From positions 1-16,891 of the forward strand of contig JAJZPK010000029.1 of assembly GCA_021811205.1 (NCBI GenBank): 16,891 bases of DNA, in the 5' to 3' direction. Below, piece by piece: positions 15,533-16,891 of this stretch (positions within the stretch are counted from its first letter, which is position 1; each line of letters starts with the position of its first letter). The notes under the pieces were generated by a model that did not search any database, was not told where the DNA came from, and saw nothing but the letters and a program-made list of their open reading frames with translations. The stretch is from Pseudomonadota bacterium (GTDB lineage: Bacteria; Pseudomonadota; Gammaproteobacteria; Burkholderiales; JABEVD01). The position numbers and the translations under genes were made by a program.

Positions 15533-16042
15533 CTAACACTCCCAACCAGGAATTCCGACGGAGGTTGATTTTTCAACAAGATATATTCGCGCAGATCGAT
15601 ATCGCATAGGTGCGCACACAGCATGGTAATGATGTCATCAGCGACTCTTCTGTTTAGTCATGAATGACAGAGTTTTCGACGGGCTAACCTATGCAGCGCT
15701 CTTAAATGCCAAAAGTATCCTGTATGCGGCCTATTGATGACTTTTACAGCCGCAATGATTGGCGAGAAATAGTCGATTAATGCCCATCTGAACATATCAC
15801 CTCATTACATTTCGACCAAATCTTGAAGAAAAGAGAGTTTTTGCTGCTAATTGAATTACAAAAGAAGCAATGGCTTGGCGTAACTCACTGTAAGTCAAGG
15901 CTAAAAAATCATTACTTAGTTTCAAACTGACCGTTCTTTATTATGACGAATAGTACATTTTTTGTTTGTAGAAAATGCCTATTAAACACCTATGGTAATT
16001 TCTAAAAAGATAAAAGTAACTTCAGATAACTATTTGTTTATT
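15533..16042. other. AT-rich stretch without a clear gene
   Basis: No frame longer than about 60 codons is open here. The A+T content rises clearly after about 15650, and short A and T runs are common. A small reverse frame (15454-15624) covers the left edge. The right edge leads into the promoter of the XRE gene. The stretch looks like acquired or decayed DNA; I see no tRNA, terminator or known RNA motif in it. Confidence 0.45.
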
Positions 16043-16061
16043 AATCAAATAATACTTGATT
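16043..16061. promoter_or_regulatory. Inverted repeat overlapping the XRE promoter (candidate operator)
   Basis: AATCAA (16043-16048) and TTGATT (16056-16061) form a perfect 6-bp inverted repeat around 7 nt. The right arm is the -35 box of the candidate promoter, as expected for an autorepressor site. AT-richness makes chance possible. Confidence 0.4.
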
Positions 16062-16084
16062 TTTGTGTTCTGTTCCAATATCAT
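16056..16084 (+). promoter_or_regulatory. Promoter candidate for the XRE regulator
   Basis: TTGATT (16056-16061; 4 of 6), a 17-nt spacer and TATCAT (16079-16084; 5 of 6) form a good sigma-70-type promoter. Transcription would start near 16091, about 30 nt before the TTG start codon. Confidence 0.5.
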
Positions 16085-16120
16085 TTTTGAGAGTATCTAA
16101 TCTTCATCGCAAGGTAAAAA

Positions 16121-16564
16121 TTGAGCCCATTCTCGGAATTGCTCAGAGCACTCAGAATTGATCGAGGCCTACGCCAGGGTGAATTCGCCGACAAAATTGG
16201 ATATCCACAAAGCTACATTTCGGGCCTTGAGCTAGGCATCAAAGGCCCACCTAATGAAGCGTTTTTGCAGAACCTGGCGGATGCGCTGAAGCTATCAGAG
16301 GAAGAAAAAGCAAATGTGTCTGAAGCTGTTGCAGCCTCGCAAAGGCAAATACAAGTGCCTGTCGAGGCACCGAGTGACGTTTATTTGTTATGCCATCAAC
16401 TCAGCCAACAACTCGATCGTTTGCGCCCGGTACAAATTCAGTTGATTAAAACAGCACTGGAATTGCCTTTTCACTGCGACTTGCCGAATGAGAAGATTAT
16501 GCCGCATCGCATCAAGAGAAAAGATTCTAAGAAGGTAAACAAAGGGGAGGCTGAAATGAAATAG
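16121..16564 (+). CDS. XRE family helix-turn-helix transcriptional regulator
   Basis: A 147-aa protein with an N-terminal Cro/C1-type helix-turn-helix (about 4-58): LLRALRIDRGLRQGEFADKIGYPQSYISGLELG, then FLQNLADALKLSEEEKANV. The remainder (about 65-147) is a hydrophilic, partly helical tail with a basic end (RIKRKDSKK), and I see no known ligand or catalytic domain. The start must be TTG at 16121: AAGG at 16111-16114 is 6 nt upstream, and the next in-frame Met is residue 127. The lower G+C and the AT-rich DNA upstream point to acquired DNA. An inverted repeat over the -35 box suggests autoregulation. No phage or toxin partner gene is adjacent, so its target is unknown. Confidence 0.82.
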   Translation: MSPFSELLRALRIDRGLRQGEFADKIGYPQSYISGLELGIKGPPNEAFLQNLADALKLSEEEKANVSEAVAASQRQIQVPVEAPSDVYLLCHQLSQQLDRLRPVQIQLIKTALELPFHCDLPNEKIMPHRIKRKDSKKVNKGEAEMK

Positions 16565-16584
16565 GGCAAACCAAAGGCTTGCCC
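16564..16584 (+). other. Hairpin at the end of the XRE gene
   Basis: GGGCAA / TTGCCC form a 6-bp stem that starts at the last base of the stop codon, with two further pairs inside (CC-AAA-GG after one mismatch). No T-run follows, so termination is uncertain. Confidence 0.4.
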
Positions 16585-16602
16585 CATTGCGGACAGCTGA
16601 CG

Positions 16603-16710
16603 CTACCCGACTTCGCACTCGAAGTATCGTCCTTTTCCCGCTTTGACGTCAAGCCATTTTCCGGATTGATCCAAAAACCAAGTTGGAAATATTTCCAGCT
16701 CTAGATGTTG
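16603..16710 (-). pseudogene. Gene remnant, C-terminal fragment without a start
   Basis: On the minus strand a 35-codon frame reads QHLELEIFPTWFLDQSGKWL, then DVKAGKGRYFECEVG and a TAG stop. It has no start codon and is preceded by TAA. The sequence looks like the end of a real protein, but I do not recognise the family. It converges on the XRE gene. Confidence 0.22.
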
Positions 16711-16867
16711 TTATCCCTGTTTTTGGTGATTTAAGACAAATTTCATTTATGCGATCCAGGTCGCAGGGAGAGATTCACCTTGCTGAATCCTGGAGAGAAG
16801 GGAAATAGCGAATTGTAATGACCCACTGAATGTCTGCTCAGGTCATAATATTAGGAGAGAAGATGAC

Positions 16868-16891
16868 ATGAGCATGGTAATGGAAGAAGAA
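16868..16891 (+). CDS. Start of a gene cut by the window edge; possibly an IS transposase
   Basis: ATG at 16868 opens MSMVMEEE and runs off the window. AGGAG at 16853-16857 lies 10 nt upstream. An M-E-E-E-type start recalls small IS3-type OrfA proteins with an N-terminal helix-turn-helix, and the bases from 16814 (TGTAATGACCC) could be the left end of such an element. Eight residues cannot prove this. Confidence 0.25.

Noticed and set aside
16750..16815. Glycine-riboswitch-like GGGAGAGA segment
   Set aside because: Only the GGAGAGA string fits; the other conserved aptamer blocks and pairing are missing.

Overview
The first 10.8 kb looks like the chromosome of a betaproteobacterium. The gene order truA-trpF-trpB-trpA-accD-folC-dedD-cvpA-purF-metZ and the protein sequences fit that class. 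I cannot place it lower with confidence; a Nitrosomonadales-type organism is a guess. Codon third positions favour G/C, but arginine is often written AGG, which is unusual beside E. coli.

Layout. 1-8836 (+) is a tightly packed run: the 3' end of truA, then trpF, trpB, trpA (last steps of tryptophan synthesis), accD (fatty acid synthesis), folC (folate polyglutamylation), dedD (septal SPOR protein), cvpA, purF (first step of purine synthesis) and metZ (sulfhydrylation step of methionine synthesis). Neighbours overlap by 4 or 8 nt or sit within 10 nt, so one operon with translational coupling is likely; its promoter lies left of the window. 8839-9789 (-) is a PDC/Cache sensor-domain protein with no visible membrane anchor. 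It is divergent from yicC (9908-10765, +), which ends at a clear intrinsic terminator.

Right of yicC the DNA becomes accessory. The last codons of yicC are repeated imperfectly 906 bp downstream. Between the two copies lie the terminator, three TGTTGTCGA repeats spaced exactly 22 bp apart, and a hicA-hicB toxin-antitoxin pair. This resembles an integrated element, or its remnant, at the yicC 3' end, a known integration site for some genomic islands. Beyond it come a 63-aa YjfB-type motility protein with a sigma-28-like promoter, an orphan periplasmic substrate-binding protein (-), and a membrane protein made of two HPP-like halves, preceded by an overlapping small frame. Then come several small or decayed frames, an unrecognised 156-aa gene (-), an AT-rich stretch of about 0.5 kb, and an XRE-type regulator starting at TTG behind a promoter with an inverted repeat. 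The window may end in the first codons of an insertion-sequence gene.

The left two thirds is ordinary housekeeping. The points most worth following up are the yicC duplication with its repeat array, the sigma-28-like promoter before yjfB, the soluble Cache protein, and the small genes of 13.4-16.1 kb. No tRNA, rRNA or CRISPR array was seen.
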